Below are positions 45,594-58,100 of a stretch of 64,000 bases of DNA, in pieces. The notes below the pieces were generated by a model that saw nothing but the letters and a program-made list of their open reading frames with translations, was not told the DNA's origin and did not search any database. The position numbers and the translations under genes are program-made. This DNA is from Cylicocyclus nassatus. Its lineage: Eukaryota; Nematoda; Chromadorea; Rhabditida; Strongylidae. The stretch lies in assembly GCA_958299035.1 (NCBI GenBank), contig CATQJL010000305.1, positions 31,261,733-31,325,732 of the forward strand, written 5' to 3'. The first letter of the stretch is position 1, and the number at the start of each line of letters is the position of its first letter.

Positions 45594-45894
45594 TCATCGG
45601 TTGACCTGGTGCAGAGATAAGCACAAATTTTTACTGGTACGCAAAAATTGTGGTATTGCTACAGCACCCCAAACGGCCTCTAGCAGAGAGTTGAAAAGTT
45701 GCCGGAATACAGCCTCTGAAGTTGATGGTAACATTTGTCGCAGCCAAGAGTTAAACCACTTGCGACACTTGCGTTTTCTTTCTCGCTCCTGCTCACACTT
45801 GGAGCATAAATAGCGAAAACTCAACCATTTTCCTGCGAATGAAGTACAAAGGGTGTCAGAGCAAACAAGGCAAGAAGCGTCATCTTTAGCTACG
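45594..45894 (-). pseudogene. Cysteine-rich possible LIM half-domain exon
   Basis: After an acceptor-like GATGCAG the frame reads KDDASCLVCSDTLC, then GKWLSFRYLCSKC and a basic EQERERKRKCRKWF tail to a stop 100 codons on. The CxxC, a GKW block and a second CxxC fall where a PINCH LIM5 first finger would have them (compare GKKWCIDCYRCVAC in the neighbouring gene). The expected H/C ligands between them are absent. It lies 4 kb upstream of, and on the same strand as, the PINCH gene, so a decayed duplicate exon is possible. Alternatives are an unrelated zinc ribbon or chance. Confidence 0.25.
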
Positions 45895-45899
45895 CTGCA

Positions 45900-46640
45900 T
45901 CGTTATCAAAATTGTTATCACTCAGCTGATTGCATGGCTGCGGGAATAAGCCTGAATGTAATCACAGTTTTGTGAATTCTGGGAATTTTTTGCCTTATCT
46001 ATTTTCGTTTTCTTCACAATGACCAACAAATCATAGGGCTTTTATAAAATGGTGGCGACAAATTCGACTGCGGCCTTTGCGCCCACCCATACCGAAGGCT
46101 CCTTTGCTGTTTAGCTCAGTCATTATCACTGAAGGCTATCATGTCTTTCTATATACGGAATCGAAAATCTGTCTGTTCAGTGGCCGTACTCATCAATGAT
46201 CCACTGGGTCTCGCTAACCAGTTTGTTCATATTTCGTGTCTTCGCGAACCCATTGACTAGGATCGATATGTACAAGTGCTGCGCTGTTCGCTCGACCACA
46301 AGATCTCGGAATACAGGCTTTAGGTCTCCCTAATCCTACCCAGTGGTTTCCGGAACTTAGGGTTCATTGATATATGGCCACGAAGGTAATTGCATGTTTC
46401 CATAGTTTTCTTTCTGCATGAGCCAATTGAGCTGAAAATTTGCACATATGATTTCGAAGCCATAGAGTGGCATAAACTATATTTGGATCCGATTTGCTGG
46501 CTTGAGTGAGTGATTAATTTTGGCTTTTGCAATAGAAAAGAATTCTTATCAATCGCTGGAAAACGACTTCTCACTTTCGTTTAAACAATGACAGCAGAAC
46601 TCATTTTTATTCCGCTTACGTCCATTTCATTAATTAAGAC
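45900..46640. repeat. Dispersed repeat family segment (shared with 60370-60600 and 22940)
   Basis: 46380-46570 parallels 60390-60560: both contain TTGCACATAT, GTTTTCGA or ATTTCGA, a TAGAGTGG or TAGATGG block and CGATTTGCTGG. 46035-46090 is the inverted copy of about 22940-22990 (GGGCGCAAAGGCCGCAGTC). No gene is seen. Confidence 0.45.
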
Positions 46641-46649
46641 AAATCACCG

Positions 46650-47125
46650 GAGCCTCCGCAGGACAGGCCAAATTTGCAGAAGTTCCGCAGGATTTTGTTC
46701 ACTGCTGCAAAAATGAAAACGTTGAAAATCGGGAATTCCGCGGGATTTTCCTGCCAAACTGGTTGAAAAACGGAACTTTCGCAGGACCTTCTTCAAAATC
46801 CTGCGGAAATTTCGAAAATGTCAGAGGTTCCGCAGCACTTTGGCCCGCCGGAACTTCCGCAGGAGTTTGAATGTGTTCTCTCGGATTGCCTCGCCAACAA
46901 CTAGAGTGCATTATCAAAATGTCAGCCGTAGTGCAGAGGATAGTAGGTGGGTCTCACAATCAATAGAGTGAGGTTCAAATATTTCAAATCTCACCCCGGT
47001 GTTCTCATTTGCTGTTGGCATTCTTCGGAACTGCCGCAGGGCCTCACTTCGGAGCTTCCGCACCACGTTTACGGAACTTCCGCAGTTGACCCGGCGAAAC
47101 TTGTGCAAGCGCTCTGCGGAAGTTC
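46650..47125. repeat. Cluster of GGAACTTCCGCAG motifs
   Basis: Eleven or so variants of the 13-mer GGAACTTCCGCAG, in both orientations, are irregularly spaced (for example at about 46681, 46730, 46772, 46799, 46851, 47027, 47051, 47074, 47113). This is far above chance for an AT-rich genome. The function is unknown. Confidence 0.7.
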
Positions 47126-47138
47126 CAGTCATTTGTCT

Positions 47139-47850
47139 GACAAGGAAAGTGTGTTTAGTCGAAGTGGCCTTTCCAAATGAGATCCATACTGCTTTAAAGA
47201 GCATTAGGCGGTGATTCCAAATCTACCTTCCAAATCTGCTCAGCGCCTCTGGACGCTGAGTTATGGGTGTTTTTCAGGCAAAAAAATTAAACGCAGAACT
47301 TCAACAAAATCGCCCAAATTTGCTCAAATGGTCCAGTGTCAAGTGTCAGTGCCGTTTATGCAATGGATACATTTTGTCTAATATGCTAGTACTAAACATT
47401 GCTTTATCTGAGCGCTGGAAAGATTGTAACAATCGATTTTACCTAAATTTTGCATTCATTTTTCGCTGTCATTCTTTTGCACTTGATCGGTAATGATGTC
47501 AGGGCGGCTAACGGATTCGAGGAAATTGCTCTGGAAGCTGGAAGCGTGAATTCACAGTGGGGAAGACCCCGCCCACTCGCTGATTTCCCTCCAGAATTAG
47601 AGCCCTTTTTCGTCGTTTTCGCGCTCTCCAATGTGGATTTTCGGATTCAGCATGGCAATAGGCCCGGGTAAGCACAAAATCTCAAAACCGAGTTTTTGCC
47701 CGGACACTGCCTTTAAAAACGATCATAACTCGGCGTCCAGAGGCGCTGAGTAGATTTGAAAGGCAGATTTGGAATCACCGCTTAACGCTCTTCAAAGCAG
47801 TATGGGTCTCATCTGGAAAGGCCACTTCGACCAAACGCGCTTCCCTTGTG
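47139..47850. mobile_element. ACAAGGAAA-ended fold-back element
   Basis: The arms 47139-47275 and 47718-47850 are inverted copies sharing TCGAAGTGGCCTTTCCA, CCATACTGCTTT, GGTGATTCCAAATCT and CAGCGCCTCTGGACGC. A half copy of the TTAA-flanked family (47475-47712) sits inside. Confidence 0.75.
47475..47712. mobile_element. Half copy of the TTAA-flanked MITE family
   Basis: This matches the right half of 48027-48489 (GCGTGAATTCACAGTGG, TTTCGTCGTTTTCGCGC, TGCCCGGACACTGCCTTTAA) but has no left arm. Confidence 0.7.
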
Positions 47851-48026
47851 AGAAGGAGGATGCGCTACTTCTAAGTGATGTCTTTGAGGTATGCTTCTCT
47901 TACAATGTGCCATGCAAGGGAATGTAGGCTGCTAAAACACGTAAGAGGATGTGAGAGCGCAAGAAATCAGAAGCGAGACGAGAGATGAAAACACACAGCC
48001 GACAGAAACAAAGCAGAACACAAAAT

Positions 48027-48489
48027 TTGTTAAAGGCGTTGTCCGGGCAGAAACTCAATTTTGAGATTTTGCGCTTATACGGGCCTATTCGCCGAGTCGA
48101 ATTTAAAAATCCACATTGGAAGGCGTGAAAAGGCAAAAAAAAGGCTCTAACGCAGGAGGGAAATAGCAAGGAGCGGGGTCCTCCGCACTGTGAATTCACG
48201 TTCCCAGCTTTTGGAGCGCTTTTCTCTATTCTGCTAGCCGTCCTAACATCGCTACCGGCCAAGTACGAATGATTGACTTGAAACCGGAAGCGAGAAGATC
48301 CTCCGAAAGCTGGGAGCGTGAATTCACAGTGGAGAGGACCTCGCCCGCCTGCTGTTTCCCTCTTCTTTTAGAGCCGTTTTTCGTCGTTTTCGCGCCCTCC
48401 AATGTGCATTTTCGGATTCAGCGTGGCGAATAGACCCGGGTAAGCACAAAATCTTAAAATCGAGTTTCTGCCCGGACACTGCCTTTAAG
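48027..48489. mobile_element. TTAA-flanked MITE, copy with full arms
   Basis: The arms 48027-48240 and 48275-48489 are inverted copies. The outer ends TTAAAGGCGTTGTCCGGGCA and TGCCCGGACACTGCCTTTAA keep TTAA at both edges. Inner phrases are GTGAATTCACGTTCCCAGCT and CCACATTGGA. A piggyBac-type relationship is inferred from the TTAA target only. Confidence 0.75.
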
Positions 48490-48499
48490 CACTCTCCCT

Positions 48500-49190
48500 A
48501 TTTCCTGCGAAACCTTGGCTGAACGGCACCTGGATCCGCGTCGCTGTGTGTGCTGCAGAGGTACCTAGGACGCTGCTGGGACACACACTACCGTGAAAGA
48601 GCACTGTCCATGCAGCATGGTTCGACTTGAAGGTAGGGGAACGGAGGAGGGGGTGGGGGGAGGAGAGGTTATGGGGCCGAAGTCCGAGAGCAGCGATTTT
48701 GGTGCATCCTATCTCGATCCTTGTTTGTGGCCATTACAAGGGGTGAGGAAAATTACCTACCCGAAAGATTTGCCGTTACGTAAGTAAAGGTTACGTAAGC
48801 TGTCATTTATACATTTAACACTAATTAGCATCGTATGCAGAGCCGATCTGTGCTTGCAGTAATCCCATCCTTGATCCAGCAAAGCATGAAAACGCGGTTT
48901 CAATGTGAGTTCGAACCAATGTTCAGCATGTTTATCCGATTGGGATGAATATTGGTATTCGAGGATTTTCCATCACGCTCTTGCCAAATATGCCAGTGGC
49001 TTTGCTTCACACCTCCAAACACTTTTTGTGTTTGAAGTTTTCATAATTTTTACTGCACTTTGAAGAAAAAGGAACACAAACCAAAAGCTTGTCATGTCCG
49101 AGAAAATCAGCCGAATCCAAATATGCTTCATCACGTTTGGTGCTATTCATACCTTAAAATTTGAACAAAGATATATCTACACCAAAACGC
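48500..49190. other. Intergenic stretch without visible gene
   Basis: A G-rich run (GGAGGGGGTGGGGGGAGG, about 48645) is the only feature noted. Confidence 0.3.
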
Positions 49191-49194
49191 ATCT

Positions 49195-49660
49195 TACAAG
49201 GGAAGCTACCTAACTTAGCTCTGCCTTTTGAAAAGGGACATATGTAGTCTGAATCAGCTTCAAAAGCTGATTCCAAATATGCTATTCCTAGCTGCCATGC
49301 TCCGTTCCGAAGCGAGTTATGGGCTTTTTCTTGCGCAAAATTGGCATGCTCATCGACTCAAGGGCTTCACGTCATCATCATTTGAGCGCTGATACACCTG
49401 CGTTGAACTTTTTTAGTGAAAAAAGATTGGATTTATACTATTTTGATACCTCAGCACCTTTTTCTTGCAGATTTTTATCTACAGGCAGTCTTCTCATGTT
49501 CAATAGTATGCCAATTTTGCGGAAAAAGCCCATAACTCGCTTCGGAATGGCGCGTGGCAGCTAAAAATATCATATTTGGAATCAGCGTTTTGAAGCTGAT
49601 TCAGATAGATATGCGTTTCACCAAAAGGCCGGGCTAAGTTAGGTAGCTTTCCTTATTAGA
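49195..49660. mobile_element. ACAAGGGAAGC-ended fold-back element
   Basis: The arms 49195-49355 and 49500-49660 are inverted copies sharing AGCTACCTAACTTAGC, GAATCAGCTTCAAAA, TGATTCCAAATATG and CCGAAGCGAGTTATGGGC. It belongs to the same superfamily as 47139 and 61030. Confidence 0.75.
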
Positions 49661-49664
49661 ACAA

Positions 49665-50870
49665 GATCTGAATTGACGGGTAGAAGATTGCACGCTTGAC
49701 CCTTAGACGCCTACTTTTATCAACAGATCCACGAGTGCTTGCAGCTTTGTTCAATATTCTTTGATCTTACAAGTTCGCCAAAGCATAATAAAACTATTTG
49801 AACATACCATCTACTTCGCAATGAAATCTAATGCTTATTCATCAAAAAAAACTGCAAACTTAGTGACCATCGGAATAAAAACCACTAACATATTTGGAAG
49901 GAAAGCCCTAGCTACCAATAATTTGTTTTCACCGTTTTCGAAAGTGCTAAAATCATTCTTAGCGATCAATACATGCATACATGCACGTAAGACCAACAGT
50001 GTTGAAGTGTTTAGCCTAAGGCATATCTCGCGGCTTCCAAGCGACTTGGCAAGTTGCCATTCTTACAAATTTGTCGTGTGGTTTTGTCGGTTCCCATATG
50101 CACAAGTGCGTCGCTTTTGCAAGTCATCGCAAAGGGATCAGTCCTGCTCAAAGAATGTCATTTAACCAGTTATTAAGGTCCAAGTGATCTTTTAGATGAA
50201 TTGTATACCACCTTCAAAAGCTTGTCACTTATTCCAATTTCGCCTTATCTCCTGCCAGTTTCTGATTGAGGCGATTTGAAGGTTTTTATGGCGAAAAATT
50301 GAATGCATAATCTGCTTAAAATCAGTCGTTGACATTTCCTAGCGTTCAAATAAGGCGCGAAGGGGTATATATCTAACATAAGAATATTTGCACCACAGGC
50401 AATCATTATTGCCCCATTAAAACCTTAAGAAAACCTTAAGACTGAATCCTGCGCATTCAATTCTGGTTTTAAACTCTTATAACTCCTTGTTCGGAACGCA
50501 GGAGATATGGAAACTATTTGAAATCAGCATTTTATGCCCTTCGAAGCAATATGTATCTCATCTCAGATCACTACAACTATATATCTTTTGCTTGCGAGTG
50601 TGGGGAAAATCTTTGGTTTTTAGACGAATCTTAATGCGTTTACTTTTCGGGTTTTTGTTCGGCTGAAAGTTAGCGCTTGTGTCTTCAGCAATAATATACT
50701 AGTTTAAGGCGTTCTTAACAGTTACAGCGTTTTCCAGATCAGAGAAACTTGTTCTCGGCTCGATGAGACAAATCTCTCGATATTGGAGCTACAATAACAA
50801 ATTTTCATAAGTGTGCGTCAAAAGATAATTGCCGAATAATAAAGGGAACAGCTACGATATGTTCACCCGA
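49665..50870. other. Intergenic stretch without visible gene
   Basis: A 134-codon plus-strand frame (49761-50165) lacks any domain or splice context, and I do not call it. Confidence 0.3.
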
Positions 50871-50876
50871 ACATAT

Positions 50877-51896
50877 TAGGTCGGTGCAAAAGTTTTGTCA
50901 GTTTTTTTAATCCATCGGCAGTCACGCTAAAATGAAGATAAACGAACACTTCAAAATGCATCCGATGCAGAATTACTTCCTCTTTCCAACTGCTAAACTC
51001 CCATTGTGTTTCTTTGAGAGAGTGATGAGATATTCGCTGAAGATTGCAACCATTAGTTTTTACCATGTCCAAATTTCACTAATTTTTGAAAATTTTTGTA
51101 TGAGACTTTCGGAGGATCCCTAATAACCACCAGATAGAGCGAACTTTTTGCCAACGTATGCAATTTTTTTCTTTTTTCAGCTGCTTTTTCAGATTTTTGC
51201 TAAATAATTTTCTAAAAGTCTTGTGTTGTGGAAAAATCGCATAACCTGTTATTGCACCAAACACTGCAAAACCTACAGAGTACTGAGGTTTCACCACTCG
51301 ATTATCACTTTTGCTACCACTACAAAGTATATGAACGATTTTCGCTCCTAATTATCAAGATTTTGAAATGTAGGTTACGTCAGTGCGCACTCCTGAAATT
51401 GAGAAATACTGCGATTTTCCCCACAAATTCCCGCTGTCTCGGCAAAAAAGACAAGTGTTAGAAAAAGGAGAAAAAGCTGCATCGAATAATGACTAAAATG
51501 TTTGACATTTTGTGTTCTACGAAGTTAAAATAGGCTGAATGTAAAATTTTGTCACTTCAAAAAATAAATCGTAGAAATTCTGAAAGACAAGCTAGGGCTA
51601 CAAATAATTGCTTTTGTTGGCAAAAGGTTTGCCCTACCTGCTGGTTATTAGGGCTCCTCCGAAAGTCTCATATAAAAATTTTGAAAATTAGTGAAATATG
51701 GATATGGTAAAAACGAGTAATTGTAATTTCCATCAAATATCTTGTCACTCTCGCAACGAAACACAATGGGAGTTCAGCAGCTGGAAAGAGGAAGAAATTC
51801 TGCATCGGATAGATTTTGAAGTGTTTGTTTATCTTCATTCTAGCGCGATTGCCGATGGATTGAAAAAACTGACAAAACTTTTGCACCGACCTAATA
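50877..51896. mobile_element. MITE with mariner-type TTAGGTCGGTGCAAAAGT termini
   Basis: The arms of about 250 bases (50877-51133 and 51640-51896) are inverted copies. The ends read TTAGGTCGGTGCAAAAGT and its complement, close to the known cecropia-type mariner terminus, and are flanked by TA. The interior has AGGAGAAAAAGCTGCATCGA, also found in the element at 1-834. No transposase remains. Confidence 0.8.
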
Positions 51897-52165
51897 TATT
51901 TTGTTTTATGGTGATTCTTGCTTTAAACAGACAATTAAGGTCACGTGAAATAACTTTCGTAGAAGATGGGAGGTTTTGCATGACAAATGCATATCAACAC
52001 AAAGACATCACTACAAGATGAAGACATCACTTAGGATATCGTTATTCTCCCGAGAAAGCTGGGAAATGGCCAAAGACGAAAGATTTTATTCTTACTCGAA
52101 GCAGATTTTCGAAGCAAGGACAAGCAAGAAATCCAGTGTCAATTAATTACATTTAGTCTCTCATC

Positions 52166-55100
52166 TCATTTTTTGGGAACTCCGCCGTAAACTGTGACAT
52201 CCCGAGGCTCAGCAGTTTTTATGCTCCGTCCGGGGAACTGTGGGCGCAGAACCTGGAAAGAAAGCCGTGATTGTTGGCAAAATATGATTGCCTTACTTTG
52301 AAAGAGCATTGCAGTTCAGGACTGATCGTCATAACGGCAGCAGCGTTGTCAAATTGCCCACAGTAGTGCGGTGCCGAAAAGATGGTAACTAGTTTACGGT
52401 TCGAAAAGAACTCGTAACCATCTTGCACAACCTGAATATTGCATACATTAGCACGACAAGTGAATGCCTATGATAGTACAGTTCATTGCATGGAGATCAA
52501 TTTAAGCGTTTGTAAACATTTGCTTCCAGCAACACACAATATTTTCTGCACTTTCCGTAATGCGATGTTCGTAATTGGTCCACAAGTATAGGGTAACAGT
52601 GGGGATGAGAGTTGGAATGTAATGGAAGGGCAACGGCTTTGGTCTTCAGTTTAGAATATTTTCAAGGAGCTATTCCAGTGAACTGTGGAGATCAGGGCCG
52701 TACGAGAAGCCCGCGAAACGCACTTATGGCGGGAATTAGAGGGATACTTAAGCAGTGCGCGCCAAGACCTGCCTGCCCACGAACGGATCTCACGCCAGAT
52801 ATCGGTTTTTTCGTCTATCTCATGTTGTTGCCTTGTTGATCTTTATTTCTTCATTCTTTTTGTTGTTTTGTTGTGTCCGGTGCTTAGTAAAAGTTGTGTT
52901 TTGATTTTCTGTTCCTGTAGTATCGGCTCTGGTGCCGTGGATCTCTATCGCAGAACCCATAGAGGGGTACAGAACACGATATTGAACAAGGAGCGGTTCT
53001 CCCATCTTCTCCGTGTTGTTGTTTAGTCGAAACTGCTACTAACAGATCGCCTCTTAGGCAACGCTCGGAGTAGATTTGTAAACAAGAACAACTTTTTTAC
53101 CACTGTGGTCTTCTGCGCCAGTAACCCGTGAGTTAGAAACAATTACATACCTGATGAGCTCTCACAACGAGATCAAGTCCGTACTTCTGCAGTACAGTCT
53201 GTAGCACATCTGGCCCAAAAGTGCAACTCACACCTCTAAAAAAGCTTTGAGTATTCTTCCTCTATCCCTTTAATGAAACATCTGATTTGTGATAACTTTT
53301 TTATGTGTTAAAAGGCCGATGTTGGATTGCTCATTGACATGACGTTCAACAATATCTCTTCCTCGGCTTAAGCGGAATCTGTGCAAAACATCTGCAGCTT
53401 TGTACGGACGTAGGTGAACGATTCTGCGACGTTGCCTTCTACAAGTCGCAGTAACGGGTACACAGCTTGTTGAAAGGCCTTCTCTACGAATTAGACTATC
53501 CCATCGCCATCTCGAAAATCCCCCTACTCGCGTCATCTATCCGACAGTCAAAGAAGAGCCACCAAAAGGGTGCTTAGAAGGGCGAAATTTAAAAAAGATG
53601 GAGTTTGTCAGCAAACTCAATGCTAATCTCGCAAAGCTTGATCAAAAACGACTTTGACGTGGATATCTCGTAGACGCTTAGTATGTTCTAGAGGGAAGCC
53701 AAAGAGGGACTATGCCAAATCTGGAGCAGTTTATAAGTCGGTGCCTGACAAGGAAAGTCTATTTGATGGAGTGGGCTTCCTGGTAGATTTTTGTGCCATC
53801 AGAAAGCCATTTGACTCTCATTTCGAATTTTTTCTGGTAATCGCTGCGCTATTGGAACGAGTCATGAGTGTCTCAGCAATGCATGCAGGTTCTGGGTAAA
53901 ACCCAATTAAGGTACCTCCAACGCCCAGATAGAGCGATGGCTCAAAAGAAGTGACCATACGTGCGTTAGAAATACCAACTGCACGAATTGTTCATTATCC
54001 ATAAATTTGAGCGCTCTTGGTGGATTTTCTTCTTATCGCGCATGCAGTTTTCGACCAAAAACATTCGCATACCGGCATCAGTGGGCACTTGGCGACTAAA
54101 GACAGAATTGGAAAGGGTCTAATGCCTTCCAGAAAGGCAGGTTCATCTGTATAGACTTCATCTGGAAGGAACAATTCGACCAATTCTCTCCTTTTAGATT
54201 GTAAAACATCATTTGTAAGAAAAAGCGGAAGAGTAAAAGAGGAGGGTGAAAGAGCACTTGGCAAATAAAAGATGAGGCAATTTGTCGACGCCTTTAAGCA
54301 AGCACAAAATGTAGAAGCTGATGGCATTGATTTAGGCGTAAAGCGCACCATTGTAACACAACGATTAGGTTATTTCATTAGTCTTTTCATATTCGAACAT
54401 TCAAATTGATACTTCTCAGAAACTAGAGCAAATGCAAGGCTGCAAGTTTGTGACAGTACTCCCTGACTGAATGAGCTAGTCTAGCTCTATGTATGCACGT
54501 ATGTGCGGAATAAAAAATTTTGTTTCTGAAACAATCCGGACAAAACTTTGACACATATACTTCTTCGGGGCAGGGAACGTGTAATAGGCTACTTTTCGTT
54601 ATTGATAGGTAACGATTTCATGATTTGTTGCAAATTTCAAGCTACGGGCTGGGAGCTGGCACAGGGGGTACCCTTCAACCAGATCGACCATTTGTAATGA
54701 CAGGGCTAGGCGGAGCCGGATAAGCCAGCTAGTAATACCACTACGGGCAAAGTTTGACTCGACTCATTATTTTTTTTCTCGATTTCTGGCCGTTGGAAAA
54801 ATGCAGCAATTCCATGTTATGATGAGGAGAGTATATGCATGAGTGAGTGGGAAGTTCGCAGAGTGGGAACTGAGGTGCAATTACTTTTGTTTTCAGAATT
54901 AGATTTTTTTATTTTGGTTCGAGACTCAATGCAAATCAAGCTTGGTCGAACTCTTAGGCGCCTCTTTGTGGAGCTCGCTTTGATCCGTAGAATGGTACCC
55001 CACAACTTTTTGAAAGAACAAGAAGAACTGACTTATGGCTGTGAAAATCCAGATATGAAAAGATTTACGAGAGAATCTAATATTAGGTTGTAAAGAAAGT

Positions 55101-58100
55101 TCTGCCAATTCTTCTCTCGAATACCAAAAATGGATGCAAATGCAAGGGGTGGTCTGAAATGTGTTCTCAGTGAGCACTGGCCCCAACTACCTAACACGCT
55201 ATTCAGCTCGAAAAAAAAGATGATCAACTAGGAAGAAATGCCCAAAAAGGAGAAAAATCCGTTGCGCTTGGGTCAGCAAAACGCACATTTTTCAGATTAT
55301 GGATGCGCAGAACAGAAGATTGATATGAAAATCCGTTTCATACCCTGTATATTAGCTAGGTGAAGCATCCGACTATTACTTGCCCCGGTATTTAGTTCTT
55401 TTTGCAAGCAAGAAAATGACTCGTTGAATTCAGGGTTCAAAAAATCGGACTCTCCACATGTTTCGAAACGCAACCTGTGCGCTTTTTGGAAAAGAGCATC
55501 AACGACATACCTAATCAGTAGTCTAAGGTTGTTAGTAAATGTAGCCAAAATATCGCTAATTGGCAGCCACTCATGGTGAAGATACAAATAAAACAATTTA
55601 GCTCAGCGTCTATTGGCAGAACTTTCTTTACAACCTAATATTATTTCGGCAAACGCTAGAGATGCATGGGTTTCCAAAGGAAACCAATGGTCAGAAAATG
55701 ACCGCTTGAGAGCAAACTCCTTAATTTCAAATGCGAGATATAATCTAAACCTACAATTAGTCCTAACGTTGTCAGTAGTTAACATTTTTGTGGAAAGTGA
55801 ACTGTGTAATTTGCGTAAGTTGTGCTGACTACTGATAACGCGGTGATAGGGCTGCTGAAATCCACACTGGATTGTTTCTTTGTACATGGGTCCTAAACAA
55901 GGTTTTAGGGATTCAAAGCTGGAAGAGACGAGACCACACAGCGTCAACGGGTATAGGCCGTCCGCGCAGGGCGCGGAGAGTGTGCAAGGTGTGTATTGCG
56001 CGTCACTCCTCTTTCCTCGTGCACTCTCGCCGCCTGTTTTTCTCTGCGCTTCTTCCAGTCGTGAACTGCCTTCAATGTACGCAACAGCGTTGCTATCCGT
56101 GCGCAGCGCGGACGGCCTATAGCAAACTGCAATCTCTTTTAATCTCCAAAAAAAAGATCTCTCAGAACGACAGGTCAACAAACAACAACCTTATCCACGT
56201 AGTCGGCGCACAAGAAAATAGATTATTACCATAAACAAAGCTGCTCAAAGAAAGAGAGATCATAATAAACATGGCTGCTCAAAATCAAGGAAGAAGCCCT
56301 TGGAAAGCTTTAAAAGACCTTTCAGGCGCCCATTTAGAAGCGAATTTTGTTGAGGAAGAGGTAGACAACATCTTAGTGGGAATAAATGAACATCCTAAAT
56401 CTTGGCTCATACTGCAATCGGGGCATTTTTCATTATAAGATTGGGAAAAGCGGGTTAGTGCTGAAGGAACAACTTGACTGAAGCTCAATGAAAAGGTCCA
56501 AAAAATAGGTCACTCAAAATTATTTTGAAATGCACACCTCAGATAAAACTTCCCTGTTAGACAAACCCAACGAAAAGGCAGAAAAGAGAAAGAGATTTAG
56601 AAGCTAGTGACAGTTTAGTGATTAACAGTTCATAAATTTGGATCACCTAAAAGCAGCGAATCTACCCTAATTTTACGAGTACACAACGCACCTTTTTCAA
56701 TTTCTCAAGCAAGCAGCTCGTCAACACCACTGTGCCTCGCATATGGTCGCCTCTCCCACACAATCCAAGTAGGGAGCAGCACGGTAGAAGGTCTTGTGGT
56801 CGCGAAATTATTTGGGGTTTAGGCTAGTTGAGTTTAGGAATAGGACGCGTTTTGTACTCGCCAAATTAGGGTAATAAAGGTCGCCAGTCTAATCAATGAC
56901 CCCATTGATGCAAAAATAGTCACATCGAAATTCTGACAAACCCCTAAGATGCGAACTTGTAGGTTGATTAAGTTTTTGGAGTAATATGTTCCTTACCTTA
57001 TGCTGAATTTAAACTGTTTTGTGTTGATGTCCGGATCAGCCCATAGTAGGTCAAGTGGAAGCGAAGGATTAGGTGGGTCCTGCAATGCGGAAAACTTCAC
57101 TTAAGAGAACGAAAAATTGAAAGCAGCACAGAGCCTTCAACTAATATGTGTTTGGTGGGAACCAAGTGTCGTAGGCGATAGTGGTGTCGATATAATTTAT
57201 CCACAGACGAACCCGGTTTTGGACCGGGGGAGCAACTTGTAATACAATGGGGGCTCCTTATATAGGTAGTAAGGCGGAGCTGACCCGTGCACAATCAGAC
57301 TGTCCAGCAAATATATGCAAGAAAGAGGATGCCGCGGCTTGGCGCGGCCCCTGGAAGATAGGTGCCACTCAATGGTGAGTGATTCGGCACTTAAATATAA
57401 GCGGTTGTGGAATATAGCCTATGGGGAATACTCGTAAGCTATTAGGATTATAGAATTGTTGAGGTTGATGATACATAAATCATCAACACTCCGGGCGAGC
57501 AAGGAGGAAGCGAAAGACAAAATATCAATGAGCTAACGTGCAACAATGACTCTATAAAGTTGTACCGAGACGATTTTGATGTAGATGTTGACGTGAGTAC
57601 AATTTACAAGATTATGAGTTAGCAAGGTTGATGATACATAAATCATCAACAATGTGATTTCAAATGCAGACGTCAGTATTGCAGTAAGACGTGGTACGTC
57701 CGGTCCAGTTATTTAGCACTTTAAACCGCTGCACAAACTGCGCCCATTGGGTGCCACTTTGACGGAGACTCTTGCTTAAACATTCTTCCCTCGTCTCTTT
57801 CTCAGTTTTTACCTTTTTATATAGAAAACTCTCAAGCACGCAAAAATGTATGCAAAACAACCAATGTCTAATATCGCACAAGGTGTAGGTACATTGTGTG
57901 CTTCCGTATATCTCAGAATATGAAATAGAGGATATACTAACATTCAAAGGTGATGCATTGAAAGCCGCTGAACGGACACACCACTTACCCACTTTTTACA
58001 ATTTCTTACCGTCCTTCCAAGCGAATCAAAAGGCAGTTAAACTCAGCAAACCTCAGACCAACCATATTTTCCAATTTTTCTATTATTCAACCACCGTGTA

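Noticed and set aside
45594..45824. Calling a LIM gene with confidence at this locus
   Set aside because: Only one half-domain pattern is present and the middle ligands are missing; kept only as a low-confidence feature.
49761..50165. 134-codon plus-strand frame as a gene
   Set aside because: No domain or splice context; composition is like the surrounding intergenic DNA.
55603..56181. 192-codon minus-strand open frame
   Set aside because: Spans the end of one MITE and a whole GC-rich MITE inside a PP1 intron; no recognisable protein.
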